64,000 bases of DNA, from contig NZ_LHOX01000015.1 of the NCBI RefSeq assembly GCF_001297065.1, positions 186,001 through 250,000 of the forward strand, read 5' to 3'. Below are positions 34,911-44,046 of the stretch, piece after piece. The position numbers were made by a program, and so were the translations under genes. The notes beneath the pieces are model-generated. The model was not told the origin of the DNA, did no database searches, and worked only from the letters and a program-made list of their open reading frames with translations. Source of the stretch: Enterococcus sp. RIT-PI-f. Its GTDB lineage: Bacteria > Bacillota > Bacilli > Lactobacillales > Enterococcaceae. Position 1 is the stretch's first letter; every line of letters starts with the position of its first letter.

Positions 34911-36880
34911 TGGCAAAAGAAGCTTTATCAGTGGAAGAATTGGCAGCGAAAATCTATGCTGCCTCTGGTGGCATGGACAATGTAGAGAGTGTCAATCACT
35001 GCATGACTAGAGTCCGCATGACTGTTCGCGATCATGACAAGGTGGATCAGCAAGGTCTCAAAGACATTCCAGGTGTCATGGGGGTAGTCAACGATGAACA
35101 GTTGCAAGTGATTATCGGCCCTGGGAAAGTCAACAAAGTGGCCAATGCGATGGTGGCACAAGCAGGTGTTGATCTTGGGCAAGAAATCCCGCAGAGTACG
35201 CTATCTGGCAAAGACGCTTTAAGTGCGAAGACAGCTGAAATGAAGGCGGCGCAAAAGGCAAAACAGAAACAATCTCCCTTCAAATCATTGTTGAAAGATA
35301 TCTCAAATATTTTTGTACCGATGATTCCCGCCTTCGTGGGTGCGGGTTTGGTGGCAGGGATAGCTTCTGTCTTAACGAATTTGATCACCGCGGGCAGATT
35401 AGACGGGGACACGTGGAACTATTATGTCATGATCCTGAATATCTTAAAAAATGGGATGTTCACTTACCTAGCGATTTTCACTGGGGTCAATGCTGCACAA
35501 GTGTTCAAAGCAAACCCAACATTAGGGGGTGTCATCGGTTCTGTGATCTTATTATCTGGGATGAACCCAGATGCACCGATCCAAAACTTGTTTACTGGCG
35601 AAGCGTTAGTCGCCAACCAAGGCGGGATCTTAGGGGTGATTTTCGCGGTCTGGTTATTGGCAAAACTAGAAGCTGTTTTGCACAAAGTGATTCCTGAAGC
35701 GATTGATATCATTGTGACCCCGACATTATGTCTATTGATCATTGGGTTAGCGGAAATTTTCTTGATCATGCCGTTGGCAGGGGCGATCTCAGATAGCTTG
35801 GTGGGCTCAATCAACTGGGTCTTGAATGTTGGCGGTGCATTTTCTGGCTTTGTGTTGGGCGCAGCCTTTCTACCAATGGTGATGTTTGGTCTGCATCAAA
35901 TCCTGACACCTATTCATATTCAAATGATTGAAGCAACTGGCAGTACGCAATTGCTGCCGATCCTTGCAATGGCAGGCGCTGGTCAAGTCGGTGCTGCATT
36001 GGCATTATGGGTGCGGCTGCGCAAAGACAAAGAATTGACAGAAATGATCAAAGGCGCGCTGCCGGTTGGTATTTTAGGAATTGGCGAACCCTTGATTTAT
36101 GGTGTGACATTGCCATTAGGTCGGCCCTTTATCACTGCTTGTATAGGTGGCGGGATTGGTGGTGCGGTCATTGGTGCCCTCTCTAATATTGGCGCTACAG
36201 CCATTGGACCATCCGGAATGGCGTTGATCCCATTGATTGCGAATGGTCATTGGTTAGGGTATATCTTTGGTTTATTAGCAGGCTATGCAGGTGGTTTTGT
36301 TGCGACCTATTTCTTTGGTATTCCCAAAGATCGGCTTGCAGCGGTGAAAGAAACAGAAGCAGGGACAGAAACTGTTGTACCGCAAGCTACAGCAGCAGAA
36401 AATACAAATGAACGGTCCGTACAAGACACAACAACGACGTTCTATGCCGTTGCAAATGGTCAAACGAAGGCATTGACGGAATCAAGTGATCCAGTCTTTC
36501 GCCAAAAAATGATGGGAGACGGTTACTTTGTATTACCGGAGAATGGGGCCATTTATGCGCCTGTATCTGGAACCGTCACCGCAGTTTTTCCTACAAAACA
36601 TGCGATTGGCTTTACCACTTCTTCTGGGTTAGAGGTACTCTTGCATATGGGTGTCGACACAGTAGAACTGAAAGGAATACCTTTTGATGTGTTCGTTGAG
36701 GTTGGACAAGAAGTCACACCTGACACACAAGTGGCGCAAGTAGACTTGCCGCAATTGAAAGCTCATCAAAAAGCTGCTGAAATGCTGGTACTGGTGACCA
36801 ATATGGATGCAGTATCGACAGTAGGTACGCTGAAAACTGGGCAAACGAACGCTGGCGAAATGGTTTTAAATGTGAAATGA
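34910..36880 (+). CDS. murP: MurNAc-type PTS transporter with fused EIIA domain
   Basis: A 656-residue PTS permease with domain order B-C-A. EIIB is residues 1-85 with the phosphorylated Cys31 in [13 protein letters not shown] follows with about ten membrane segments (about 115-475) and a [17 protein letters not shown] motif. A Glc-type EIIA (about 510-650) has the active-site His in [15 protein letters not shown]. coli and S. aureus MurP lack EIIA, so this form is self-contained. It should import and phosphorylate MurNAc or MurNAc-GlcNAc. No MurR regulator gene is seen next to it. Confidence 0.9.
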   Translation: MAKEALSVEELAAKIYAASGGMDNVESVNHCMTRVRMTVRDHDKVDQQGLKDIPGVMGVVNDEQLQVIIGPGKVNKVANAMVAQAGVDLGQEIPQSTLSGKDALSAKTAEMKAAQKAKQKQSPFKSLLKDISNIFVPMIPAFVGAGLVAGIASVLTNLITAGRLDGDTWNYYVMILNILKNGMFTYLAIFTGVNAAQVFKANPTLGGVIGSVILLSGMNPDAPIQNLFTGEALVANQGGILGVIFAVWLLAKLEAVLHKVIPEAIDIIVTPTLCLLIIGLAEIFLIMPLAGAISDSLVGSINWVLNVGGAFSGFVLGAAFLPMVMFGLHQILTPIHIQMIEATGSTQLLPILAMAGAGQVGAALALWVRLRKDKELTEMIKGALPVGILGIGEPLIYGVTLPLGRPFITACIGGGIGGAVIGALSNIGATAIGPSGMALIPLIANGHWLGYIFGLLAGYAGGFVATYFFGIPKDRLAAVKETEAGTETVVPQATAAENTNERSVQDTTTTFYAVANGQTKALTESSDPVFRQKMMGDGYFVLPENGAIYAPVSGTVTAVFPTKHAIGFTTSSGLEVLLHMGVDTVELKGIPFDVFVEVGQEVTPDTQVAQVDLPQLKAHQKAAEMLVLVTNMDAVSTVGTLKTGQTNAGEMVLNVK

Positions 36881-36882
36881 TC

Positions 36883-36918
36883 ATACCCCACCTTTTTTTA
36901 AGGGTGGGGTATTTTTTA
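36883..36918 (+). terminator. Terminator of the MurNAc operon
   Basis: ATACCCCACC (36883-36892) pairs with GGTGGGGTAT (36903-36912), followed by a T-run. Confidence 0.9.
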
Positions 36919-36946
36919 AATTTTAAATAAATCGATTGCTGATTAT

Positions 36947-36975
36947 TTGGACTTATGTTACAGTTTTGTTACAAA
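36947..36975 (+). promoter_or_regulatory. Promoter region with TGTTACA direct repeats
   Basis: TGTTACA occurs at 36956-36962 and 36967-36973, exactly 11 bp apart, the usual spacing for OmpR-family response regulators such as PhoP. TTGGAC (36947-36952) and TACAAA (36970-36975) are a possible -35/-10 pair with a 17-base spacer, so the repeats would lie within the promoter of the LPXTG gene. Confidence 0.45.
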
Positions 36976-37003
36976 TATAGGACCTAGTTGGAGGAGAAGA
37001 ATC

Positions 37004-38011
37004 ATGAAAAAAGTTTTTTGGCTAAGTTGCTTTATCCTTTTCTTATCACCGTTGACGACTTTGGCAGAGGAATCGACAAGTGTTGATACATTTCAAAGTC
37101 TTGATTCGAGTCAGGAAATGACAAGTGAATCTAGTTCAGAAGCAACAAAAGAGAGCCAATCAACGAGTGAGGATCCAACGACAACAAGCAGTACGGGTGA
37201 TACGACGGCAGAGACTATTGACGCAACGGATGTGATCGATTCGATCCAATCAGAAATCGGAGAGGCAACGGATATCCAGACCTTTTCTGCACAAGATCAA
37301 CCGAATGAAATGCGACAAGGATTGCAGTCAGCGATTAGCGATGGCAGTATAACTTTCTTGAGCCAATCGGAATTAGATCAACTGACAGACGAACAACTCG
37401 CCCAAGCGAATCAACTGGCTTTGCGCTATTCTAGTGATACGATGGGCTTTGATGTTGGTTTTTTGGTAAAAATCGTTCGGGCTTTATTTATTGATCAAAC
37501 ATTGTCATGGTCCGCGATCGAACCGCAATTGGCATTTGATCCCAGCAGTTATGCGACCTTTTCTGCAATGATACCTGATATTGATCAATTGCAAACTTAC
37601 CTGAAAACCTTGTATCCAGCAAATGGAATTTTTCTGACATTCAATCAATCTGTTACGGACGAATGGTTGGCATCCATCTTGACACAACTGGACACCGTTG
37701 AAGCCCAAACAAATGGTGAATCATTGTTCCCAGGCAGGATCGCTTGGATCATTCATGCAGTCAACGAATCAATGTATCTGCCAACAGAAACGACTGAAAC
37801 AACCGATGACAGTCAACAAGCCACGAACACTACAGTTGAAACTGTTGCAAGCAGTGGGAACCAAAGCGACACTTCAGCAACACAAACCGCTGCGCAAGAC
37901 AATGACCAGTTGCCAAAAACCAACGAATCCAAAAGCCCGTTATTAGGCATTGCGGGTGTGGTTTTGATTCTGATCGTGGGCATTATTTTCTGGAGAAGAA
38001 AAAAGAAATAA
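37004..38011 (+). CDS. LPXTG-anchored surface protein, unknown function
   Basis: A 335-residue cell wall protein. A signal peptide (MKKVFWLSCFILFLSPLTTLA) is followed by a Ser/Thr-rich low-complexity stretch (about residues 25-75), a folded middle of about 170 residues that I do not recognise, a second Thr/Ser/Gln-rich linker, and a sorting signal: LPKTN (303-307), a hydrophobic segment and the tail RRKKK. Sortase A should link it to the wall. The ATG at 37004 has GGAGGAGAA before it; the upstream in-frame ATG has none. It is a single-gene unit. Confidence 0.88.
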   Translation: MKKVFWLSCFILFLSPLTTLAEESTSVDTFQSLDSSQEMTSESSSEATKESQSTSEDPTTTSSTGDTTAETIDATDVIDSIQSEIGEATDIQTFSAQDQPNEMRQGLQSAISDGSITFLSQSELDQLTDEQLAQANQLALRYSSDTMGFDVGFLVKIVRALFIDQTLSWSAIEPQLAFDPSSYATFSAMIPDIDQLQTYLKTLYPANGIFLTFNQSVTDEWLASILTQLDTVEAQTNGESLFPGRIAWIIHAVNESMYLPTETTETTDDSQQATNTTVETVASSGNQSDTSATQTAAQDNDQLPKTNESKSPLLGIAGVVLILIVGIIFWRRKKK

Positions 38012-38048
38012 TTGTTATTTTTTACTAACCATCATGTATGATTTCCAT

Positions 38049-38082
38049 ACTGTACAGGCGCGTATGCTTGTACAGTTTTTTT
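38049..38082 (+). terminator. Terminator after the LPXTG gene
   Basis: ACTGTACA (38049-38056) pairs with TGTACAGT (38069-38076), then T7. Confidence 0.8.
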
Positions 38083-38179
38083 AGTTTTTTTGAAAATGAA
38101 ATATCCTTTCATTTCAATTATCCCCCATTAATAATGAAGTTATAAAAAAGAACTTCATAAAAAAATCAAATTTAATTGC

Positions 38180-38235
38180 TTGCTTTCTGTGGTAGAGGGT
38201 GTATAATGACACAGTGTCATATGACGATGTGTCAT
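38180..38235 (+). promoter_or_regulatory. Promoter with two tandem TetR-type operators
   Basis: TTGCTT (38180-38185), 16-base spacer, TATAAT (38202-38207). Overlapping the -10 box is the perfect palindrome ATGACACAGTGTCAT (38206-38220), and directly next to it a related 15-mer ATGACGATGTGTCAT (38221-38235). The pair covers the start of transcription and would allow tight autorepression by the TetR protein that follows. Confidence 0.7.
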
Positions 38236-38283
38236 ATTTGAACAGTGTGATTTATTTAACCAACATGAAAGGAGATTGTTTGA

Positions 38284-38964
38284 TTGCCAACAGAAACATT
38301 TTTTCACCTGCCAGCTGAAAAGCAAAAACGCATCATGAATGCAGCCAAGAAAGAATTTTCCCGATTGCCCCTTAAAGATGCCTCCATCGCCACGATCATC
38401 AAGGATGCGGAGATTCCTCGCGGCAGCTTTTACCAGTATTTTGAAAATAAAGAAGACTTGTATTATTACTATTTCCACACATTAAAAAGCGACAGTCAAA
38501 GGGATTTGATTCGATCGATCCAGCATGAAAAAGGTGATTTGTTTGCTGGATTTGAATGGTATTTTTCTCGGATGATCGAGGAAGTTTTAAAAGGAAAGAA
38601 TGCCAACTTTTACCGCAACTTGTTCTTGAGTATGGATTACCGTTCCTTCCATAAAGTGATGCCAGAAATACATAAAAAGATGCATCATGCCCATCACGAA
38701 GAACGCAAAGCAACACGGAAAAAAGAAGAAGCTGAGTTTTTTGCTGAGATCGACAAAGACTTGTTGAAGGTTGCTGACGATCATGAGTTGAAATTGCTGA
38801 TCCAATTATTGATGCATACGGTATTTTCTACGATCACCGAAGCATATCGTCATATTCAAGCTGACGACAGTTATGATCCATCATTGGCGATGTCTGATTT
38901 CAATAGTAAAATTCGCTGGTTAAGAGAAGGCGCAAAGAAAGAAAGAGGGGAAACACATGACTAA
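38284..38964 (+). CDS. TetR/AcrR regulator of the ABC exporter
   Basis: A 226-residue regulator with an N-terminal TetR-type DNA-binding domain (KQKRIMNAAKKEFSRLPLKDASIATIIKDAEIPRGSFYQYF read in parts: helix 1, turn, recognition helix RGSFYQYF). The start is TTG at 38284: a TGA stands directly upstream in frame, the next ATG would cut into the DNA-binding domain, and GGAG lies nine bases before. Its last eight bases overlap the first exporter gene, so it is the local repressor of that pump. Confidence 0.88.
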   Translation: MPTETFFHLPAEKQKRIMNAAKKEFSRLPLKDASIATIIKDAEIPRGSFYQYFENKEDLYYYYFHTLKSDSQRDLIRSIQHEKGDLFAGFEWYFSRMIEEVLKGKNANFYRNLFLSMDYRSFHKVMPEIHKKMHHAHHEERKATRKKEEAEFFAEIDKDLLKVADDHELKLLIQLLMHTVFSTITEAYRHIQADDSYDPSLAMSDFNSKIRWLREGAKKERGETHD

Positions 38965-40684
38965 ATTGATCAAACGCGTATCGTCCATTTCTATTATAAT
39001 GGCAGTCGTGTTTATGGTGATCCAAGTAGTGGCGGATCTATACTTGCCGACATTGACTTCCAACATTATCAATAATGGGGTCGCCACCGGAGATATTGAC
39101 TATATTTGGAAAACTGGTTTTTATATGATCGGCTTTTCCATGATCAGTATCTTAGCAGCATTAGGGAACACTTATTTCGCAACCCGCGAATCTCAAAAAT
39201 TAGGCCAAAAGTTACGTTCGGATATTTACCAAAAAGTAGAAAATTTTTCTGCCCGAGCCTTTGATAAATTCGGTACGGCATCATTGATCACGCGAACGAC
39301 CAATGACGTCAACCAAATCCAAATGGTCACACAAATGTTTTTGCGTATGATGATCAATGCCCCAATCACACTTATCGGTGCTAGCTTCTTAGCTTACCAA
39401 AAAGATGCGCAATTGACGCGGATTTTCTTGGTGGTCATTCCAATTATGCTGGTTCTTGTCGGCGGCATCATGTATTTTGCTGTACCGCTGTTCAAAAGCA
39501 TGCAAAAGAAAACCGACCGTCTGAACTTGGTTTTCCGTGAAGGGTTGACTGGTGTCCGGGTCATTCGCGCTTTTGACAAAACAGACTATGAAGCCAATCG
39601 CTTCGACGGTGCCAACAAAGATTACACCCAAACAGCCATCAAAGTGAACACGATCGTGGCATTGATGATGCCGCTGATGACCTTGATCATGAGTGGAACC
39701 AACATTGCGATTACTTGGTTCGGTGGTCATTATATTGCAGAAATGACGTTAGAAGTTGGGAATTTGATTGCCTTCATGACGTATGCAGCACAAATTTTGA
39801 TCAGTTTCATGATGTTATCCATGATTTTTGTCATGGTACCAAGAGCGCAAGCCTCTGCAGACCGGATCAACGAAGTGTTGAATGAAGAAGACGAAATTGT
39901 AGATGCGCAAACACCAGAAGCATTAACACTAAAAGGCAAAGCTGCCACTTTAGCATTTGATCAAGTGAGTTACCGTTACCCTGGTGCTGAAAAATCAGCC
40001 CTTGAAGCGATCGATTTTCAAGCGGCATCAGGCGATTTTGTCGCTATAATCGGTGGCACTGGGTCTGGGAAAACAACGTTGGTCAATCTATTGCCTCGTT
40101 TATTTGATGTCGAAAGTGGAGCAATAAAGATCAATGACACCAACATAGCTGCGGTAACGCAACATAACTTAAGGGAAATTGTGGGATTCGTTCCGCAAAA
40201 AGCCGTCCTTTTCTCAGGTACGATCAGAGAAAATATGCTTTATGGCAAACCCGATGCCACTGAAGAAGAAATATGGAAAGCGCTAGAGATCGCACAAGCC
40301 AAAGACTTTGTATCAGAACTTGAAGATGGACTAGAAAGTCGGGTCGAACAAGGTGGCGGCAACTTCTCTGGGGGGCAACGACAACGGTTAGCGATTGCCC
40401 GTGCATTAGTCAAACAAGCAGATGTCTATGTCTTTGATGATTCCTTCTCAGCGTTAGACTTTAAAACCGATGCCAATCTGCGTGCGGCTTTAAAACGTGA
40501 CATGCAAGACAGTATCATGGTGGTTGTCGCGCAACGGGTCAGCACGGTCATGGATGCTGATACGATCCTCGTTCTTGATGAAGGACAATTGGTGGGTAAA
40601 GGCAACCATGAAACCCTGTTAGCAGAAAATGAAACCTACCAAGAAATCGTTTCTTCACAATTGAGAGAGGAGGATCTTGCATGA
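38957..40684 (+). CDS. Heterodimeric ABC multidrug exporter, subunit 1 (degenerate Walker B)
   Basis: A 575-residue half-transporter: six membrane helices (about 1-300), then an ATPase domain with Walker A IGGTGSGKTT, signature FSGGQRQR, and Walker B VYVFDDSFSALD. The residue after the Walker B Asp is Asp instead of the catalytic Glu, the mark of the non-hydrolysing site in heterodimers such as BmrCD, LmrCD or EfrAB-type pumps. It overlaps the TetR gene by eight bases and the partner gene by four. Confidence 0.92.
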   Translation: MTKLIKRVSSISIIMAVVFMVIQVVADLYLPTLTSNIINNGVATGDIDYIWKTGFYMIGFSMISILAALGNTYFATRESQKLGQKLRSDIYQKVENFSARAFDKFGTASLITRTTNDVNQIQMVTQMFLRMMINAPITLIGASFLAYQKDAQLTRIFLVVIPIMLVLVGGIMYFAVPLFKSMQKKTDRLNLVFREGLTGVRVIRAFDKTDYEANRFDGANKDYTQTAIKVNTIVALMMPLMTLIMSGTNIAITWFGGHYIAEMTLEVGNLIAFMTYAAQILISFMMLSMIFVMVPRAQASADRINEVLNEEDEIVDAQTPEALTLKGKAATLAFDQVSYRYPGAEKSALEAIDFQAASGDFVAIIGGTGSGKTTLVNLLPRLFDVESGAIKINDTNIAAVTQHNLREIVGFVPQKAVLFSGTIRENMLYGKPDATEEEIWKALEIAQAKDFVSELEDGLESRVEQGGGNFSGGQRQRLAIARALVKQADVYVFDDSFSALDFKTDANLRAALKRDMQDSIMVVVAQRVSTVMDADTILVLDEGQLVGKGNHETLLAENETYQEIVSSQLREEDLA

Positions 40685-42567
40685 GTGAAAACAAAAACAA
40701 TACAAACCAAGGACACCGCGGTGGACCTATGGGCGGTGGCCCAGGCCGGAATATAGGTGCCAAAGGACCAAAAGCCAAAAATTTCTGGGGTACAGTCAAA
40801 CGCCTCTTCGGCTATATGTCAAAACGGTCAATAGCGATCATTGCTGTCTTTGTCTTAGCGATTGCAGCGGTTATTTTCCAAATCCAAACACCAAAAATTT
40901 TGGGGGAAGCAACCACTGAAATCTTCAAAGGGGTAATGATTGGTGCGCAACAAATACAAGCAGGTCAAACTGTGACTGAATTTCCCATCGATTTTGACAA
41001 AGTCGGTCAAATCATTTTGATTGCCATCGGCATGTACGTGGTCTCTGCGGTCTTTAACTTTATGCAACAGTTCATTATGACCCGTGTGTCTCAACGCACT
41101 GTTTATGAATTGCGCCGTGATTTAGATGAAAAGATGAATCGATTGCCGATTTCTTATTATGACACCCACTCCAATGGGGATATCATGTCTCGTGCGATCA
41201 ATGATATGGATAATATCGCCAGCACACTACAACAAAATTTGACTCAATTTATTACCAGCGTCGTGACTTTCATTGGTGTTTTATGGATGATGTTGACTAT
41301 CAGCTGGCAACTGACATTGGTGGCATTGGCGACGGTACCGCTAAGCCTGATCGTTGTCATGATCGTGGCGCCAAAATCACAAAAATTCTTTGCTGCACAA
41401 CAAAAAAGTTTAGGGTTGCTGAATGACCAAGTAGAAGAAACCTATGGCGGTCATACAGTGGTCAAAACATTCAACCATGAAGCAGCTGACCAAGTCGTGT
41501 TTGAAGCAGAAAATGATCGTTTGTATGCTGCTGGCTGGAAGGCACAGTTTATCTCAGCCATCATTATGCCTTTGATGAACTTCATCAAAAACTTAGGCTA
41601 TGTCTTTGTGGCAGTTCTTGGTGGGATCAAAGTAGCCAATGGGAATATGACGCTAGGGGATGTGCAAGCATTCTTACAATATACCAATCAGTTTTCACAA
41701 CCAATCACACAAATTGCTAGTTTATTGAATACGATCCAATCGACAGTTGCGTCGGCTGAACGGGTCTTTGAAGTATTAGACGAGGCAGAAATGACAGATG
41801 AACCTTCTGGATTGCCAGTTGAAAATACGGATTATAAAGTGCGTTTCGATCATGTTCAATTTGGATACAGTCCAGAAAAATTATTGATGACTGACTTTAG
41901 TTTAGACGTCAAAGCAGGAGAAATGGTCGCCATCGTTGGGCCAACTGGTGCGGGTAAAACCACACTGATCAACTTGCTTGAACGCTTTTATGATGTCAGT
42001 GGCGGAAGTATTCGCTATGATGGCAAAGATACCCGTGATTTGACACGAGATGAATTGCGCAGCAACATCTCGATGGTCTTGCAAGATACGTGGTTGTTTA
42101 CAGGATCGATCTATGACAATATTCATTATGGCAATGAACATGCAACCAAAGAGCAAGTGATTGCCGCAGCGAAAGCTGCCCACGTGGACGACTTTGTTCG
42201 GAAATTGCCAGAAGGTTATGATACTGTCTTGAATGAAGAAGCCAGCAATATTTCTCAAGGTCAACGTCAATTGATCACGATCGCCCGGGCATTCTTGGCG
42301 GATCCAGATGTCTTGATCTTAGATGAAGCAACATCGAGTGTTGATACGCGGACAGAAATTCTGATCCAAAAAGCCATGGGTCGCTTATTGGAAAACCGGA
42401 CAAGTTTCGTAGTGGCTCACCGTCTGTCTACGATTCGTGACGCAGATAACATCATTGTGATGAACCATGGATCCATCGTTGAAACCGGCAACCATGACTC
42501 ATTGATGGCGCAAAACGGTTTCTATGCGGACTTGTACAACAGTCAGTTTTCAGAAGATGCTGCATAA
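40681..42567 (+). CDS. Heterodimeric ABC multidrug exporter, subunit 2
   Basis: A 628-residue partner. The N-terminus is a Gly/Asn/Pro-rich basic extension (GHRGGPMGGGPGRN) seen in this subfamily, followed by six helices and an ATPase domain. Walker A is VGPTGAGKTT, Walker B VLILDEATSSVD has the catalytic Glu, while the signature is altered to ISQGQRQL. Together with subunit 1 this gives one active and one degenerate ATP site. ATG 40681 overlaps the previous stop (ATGA). Drug range is unknown. Confidence 0.92.
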   Translation: MSENKNNTNQGHRGGPMGGGPGRNIGAKGPKAKNFWGTVKRLFGYMSKRSIAIIAVFVLAIAAVIFQIQTPKILGEATTEIFKGVMIGAQQIQAGQTVTEFPIDFDKVGQIILIAIGMYVVSAVFNFMQQFIMTRVSQRTVYELRRDLDEKMNRLPISYYDTHSNGDIMSRAINDMDNIASTLQQNLTQFITSVVTFIGVLWMMLTISWQLTLVALATVPLSLIVVMIVAPKSQKFFAAQQKSLGLLNDQVEETYGGHTVVKTFNHEAADQVVFEAENDRLYAAGWKAQFISAIIMPLMNFIKNLGYVFVAVLGGIKVANGNMTLGDVQAFLQYTNQFSQPITQIASLLNTIQSTVASAERVFEVLDEAEMTDEPSGLPVENTDYKVRFDHVQFGYSPEKLLMTDFSLDVKAGEMVAIVGPTGAGKTTLINLLERFYDVSGGSIRYDGKDTRDLTRDELRSNISMVLQDTWLFTGSIYDNIHYGNEHATKEQVIAAAKAAHVDDFVRKLPEGYDTVLNEEASNISQGQRQLITIARAFLADPDVLILDEATSSVDTRTEILIQKAMGRLLENRTSFVVAHRLSTIRDADNIIVMNHGSIVETGNHDSLMAQNGFYADLYNSQFSEDAA

Positions 42568-42602
42568 GCACTCAGCATAGCAACATAAATCGATAGAAGA
42601 TT

Positions 42603-42637
42603 ATCCAGCTAAAGAAATATTTAGCTGGATTTTTTTG
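42603..42637 (+). terminator. Terminator of the exporter operon
   Basis: ATCCAGCTAAA (42603-42613) and TTTAGCTGGAT (42620-42630) form an 11-bp stem with a T-run. Confidence 0.9.
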
Positions 42638-42685
42638 TATATATTTATCTAATACCTGGTTTATTTTTGAATAAATCCCGCTATA

Positions 42686-42734
42686 AATAAATATTTATTG
42701 CTATTTACGTTTATTTTATGTATATTAATACAAA
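42686..42734 (+). promoter_or_regulatory. argD promoter with ARG boxes
   Basis: TTGCTA (42698-42703), 17-base spacer, TATATT (42721-42726). The -10 lies inside TATGTATATTAATACAAA (42717-42734), which fits the ArgR/AhrC box pattern TNTGNATWWWWATNCANA at every position. A second AT palindrome, AATAAATATTTATT (42686-42699), lies 33 bp upstream, centre to centre. Binding of arginine-loaded ArgR would cover the promoter. Confidence 0.75.
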
Positions 42735-42753
42735 AAAGAAAGTGTGTGATAGG

Positions 42754-43893
42754 ATGAGTCATTTATTTTCCAACTATAATAAACTCCCTTTTGAGATCGT
42801 TGAGGGGCAAGGCGCCTATGTGAAAGATCAGCAGGGCAAAGAATACTTAGATTTGACAAGTGGTATCGGTGTAGTCAATTTGGGTTATGGTCATCCAGAA
42901 GTCCAGCAAGCATTGCTTGCACAAGCCGAGAAACTATGGCATATGCCCAACTTGTATGAGAGCCAATTGCAAGAAACAGTCGCTGCCCAATTGGTGCAGC
43001 AAATACCTCACACCTCAGAATATGCGGTTTATTTTTGCAATAGTGGCGCAGAAGCCAACGAAGCTGCCTTAAAGTTGGCACGTAAAGCGACGGGACGCAG
43101 TCAAATCATCAGTTTTCAGCAATCTTTCCACGGCCGAACATTTGGGGCCATGTCCGCAACTGGACAAGCAGCGATCCAAGATGGATTCGGCCCTTTGGTA
43201 CCAGGCTTTACCTATCTTACTTACAACGATGAAGCAGCCTTGGCGCAAGCACTCTCAGCAGACACGGCAGCAGTGATCTTAGAATTGATCCAAGGAGAAG
43301 GTGGCGTGATCCCAGCTGAGAAAGAGTGGGTACAGGCAGTCGCTGCTCACTGTAAAGAAAATGGTACGCTGTTGATCATCGATGAGATTCAAACTGGCAT
43401 GGGGCGTACAGGCACCTTTTATGCGTTTGAACAGTATGATATTGAGCCAGATATGTTTACCCTGGCTAAAGGATTGGGCAACGGCATCCCTGTGGGGGCG
43501 CTGGTCGGGAAAGCAGCATTGAAATCGGCTTTTGGGCCAGGCAGTCACGGATCGACATTTGGGGGCAATAAATTGGCGATGGCTGCTGCTGCCGTTGTTT
43601 GTCAGCAAATTGCTGTGCCTTCTTTACAGGACAATGTTCAAGCGCGCAGCGCACAATTATTGGCAGGCTTAAAAGATTTGCCCACAGTGCAAGCAGTTCG
43701 AGGATCAGGACTGATGATCGGTTTGGTTCTAAAAGATGCCGATACGTTGCAGCAAGTCATGCAGCAATTAAGAGAGGCACATGTGTTGGCACTGAAAGCA
43801 GGAACACAGGTCTTACGGTTATTGCCGCCATTAACGATCACCGAAGAAGAGACAGCCGCAGGTATTGCGATTCTTCGCAGCATTTTGGGCTAA
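42754..43893 (+). CDS. argD: Acetylornithine aminotransferase
   Basis: A 379-residue class III aminotransferase using PLP. Marks: YLDLTSGIGVVNLGYGHPEV, FCNSGAEANEAALKLAR, FHGRTFGAMSATGQ, IDEIQTGMGRTG, and the PLP Lys in TLAKGLGNGIPVGA. It makes N-acetylornithine in arginine synthesis. The ATG at 42754 is used; the ATG at 42718 lies inside the ARG box and promoter. The gene has its own promoter, separate from argCJB. Confidence 0.93.
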   Translation: MSHLFSNYNKLPFEIVEGQGAYVKDQQGKEYLDLTSGIGVVNLGYGHPEVQQALLAQAEKLWHMPNLYESQLQETVAAQLVQQIPHTSEYAVYFCNSGAEANEAALKLARKATGRSQIISFQQSFHGRTFGAMSATGQAAIQDGFGPLVPGFTYLTYNDEAALAQALSADTAAVILELIQGEGGVIPAEKEWVQAVAAHCKENGTLLIIDEIQTGMGRTGTFYAFEQYDIEPDMFTLAKGLGNGIPVGALVGKAALKSAFGPGSHGSTFGGNKLAMAAAAVVCQQIAVPSLQDNVQARSAQLLAGLKDLPTVQAVRGSGLMIGLVLKDADTLQQVMQQLREAHVLALKAGTQVLRLLPPLTITEEETAAGIAILRSILG

Positions 43894-43961
43894 GCCCAAT
43901 GCAGAAAATAAATGTATAAAAAAACAACTATTTGCGTCAATGACGAATATTCTCTGTTTTT

Positions 43962-44014
43962 TATGAATATTTTTATAAATAACCGTTGACATCTTATTGT
44001 GAGTTGCCTATAAT
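43962..44014 (+). promoter_or_regulatory. argC promoter and ARG box
   Basis: A fully consensus promoter: TTGACA (43986-43991), 17-base spacer, TATAAT (44009-44014). Just upstream lies the ARG-box-like TATGAATATTTTTATAAA (43962-43979, two mismatches to the pattern). No clear terminator follows argD, but this promoter makes argCJB a separate unit. Confidence 0.8.
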
Positions 44015-44046
44015 CATAAGTAATTTATCACAAGGAGGAGAAGCGT

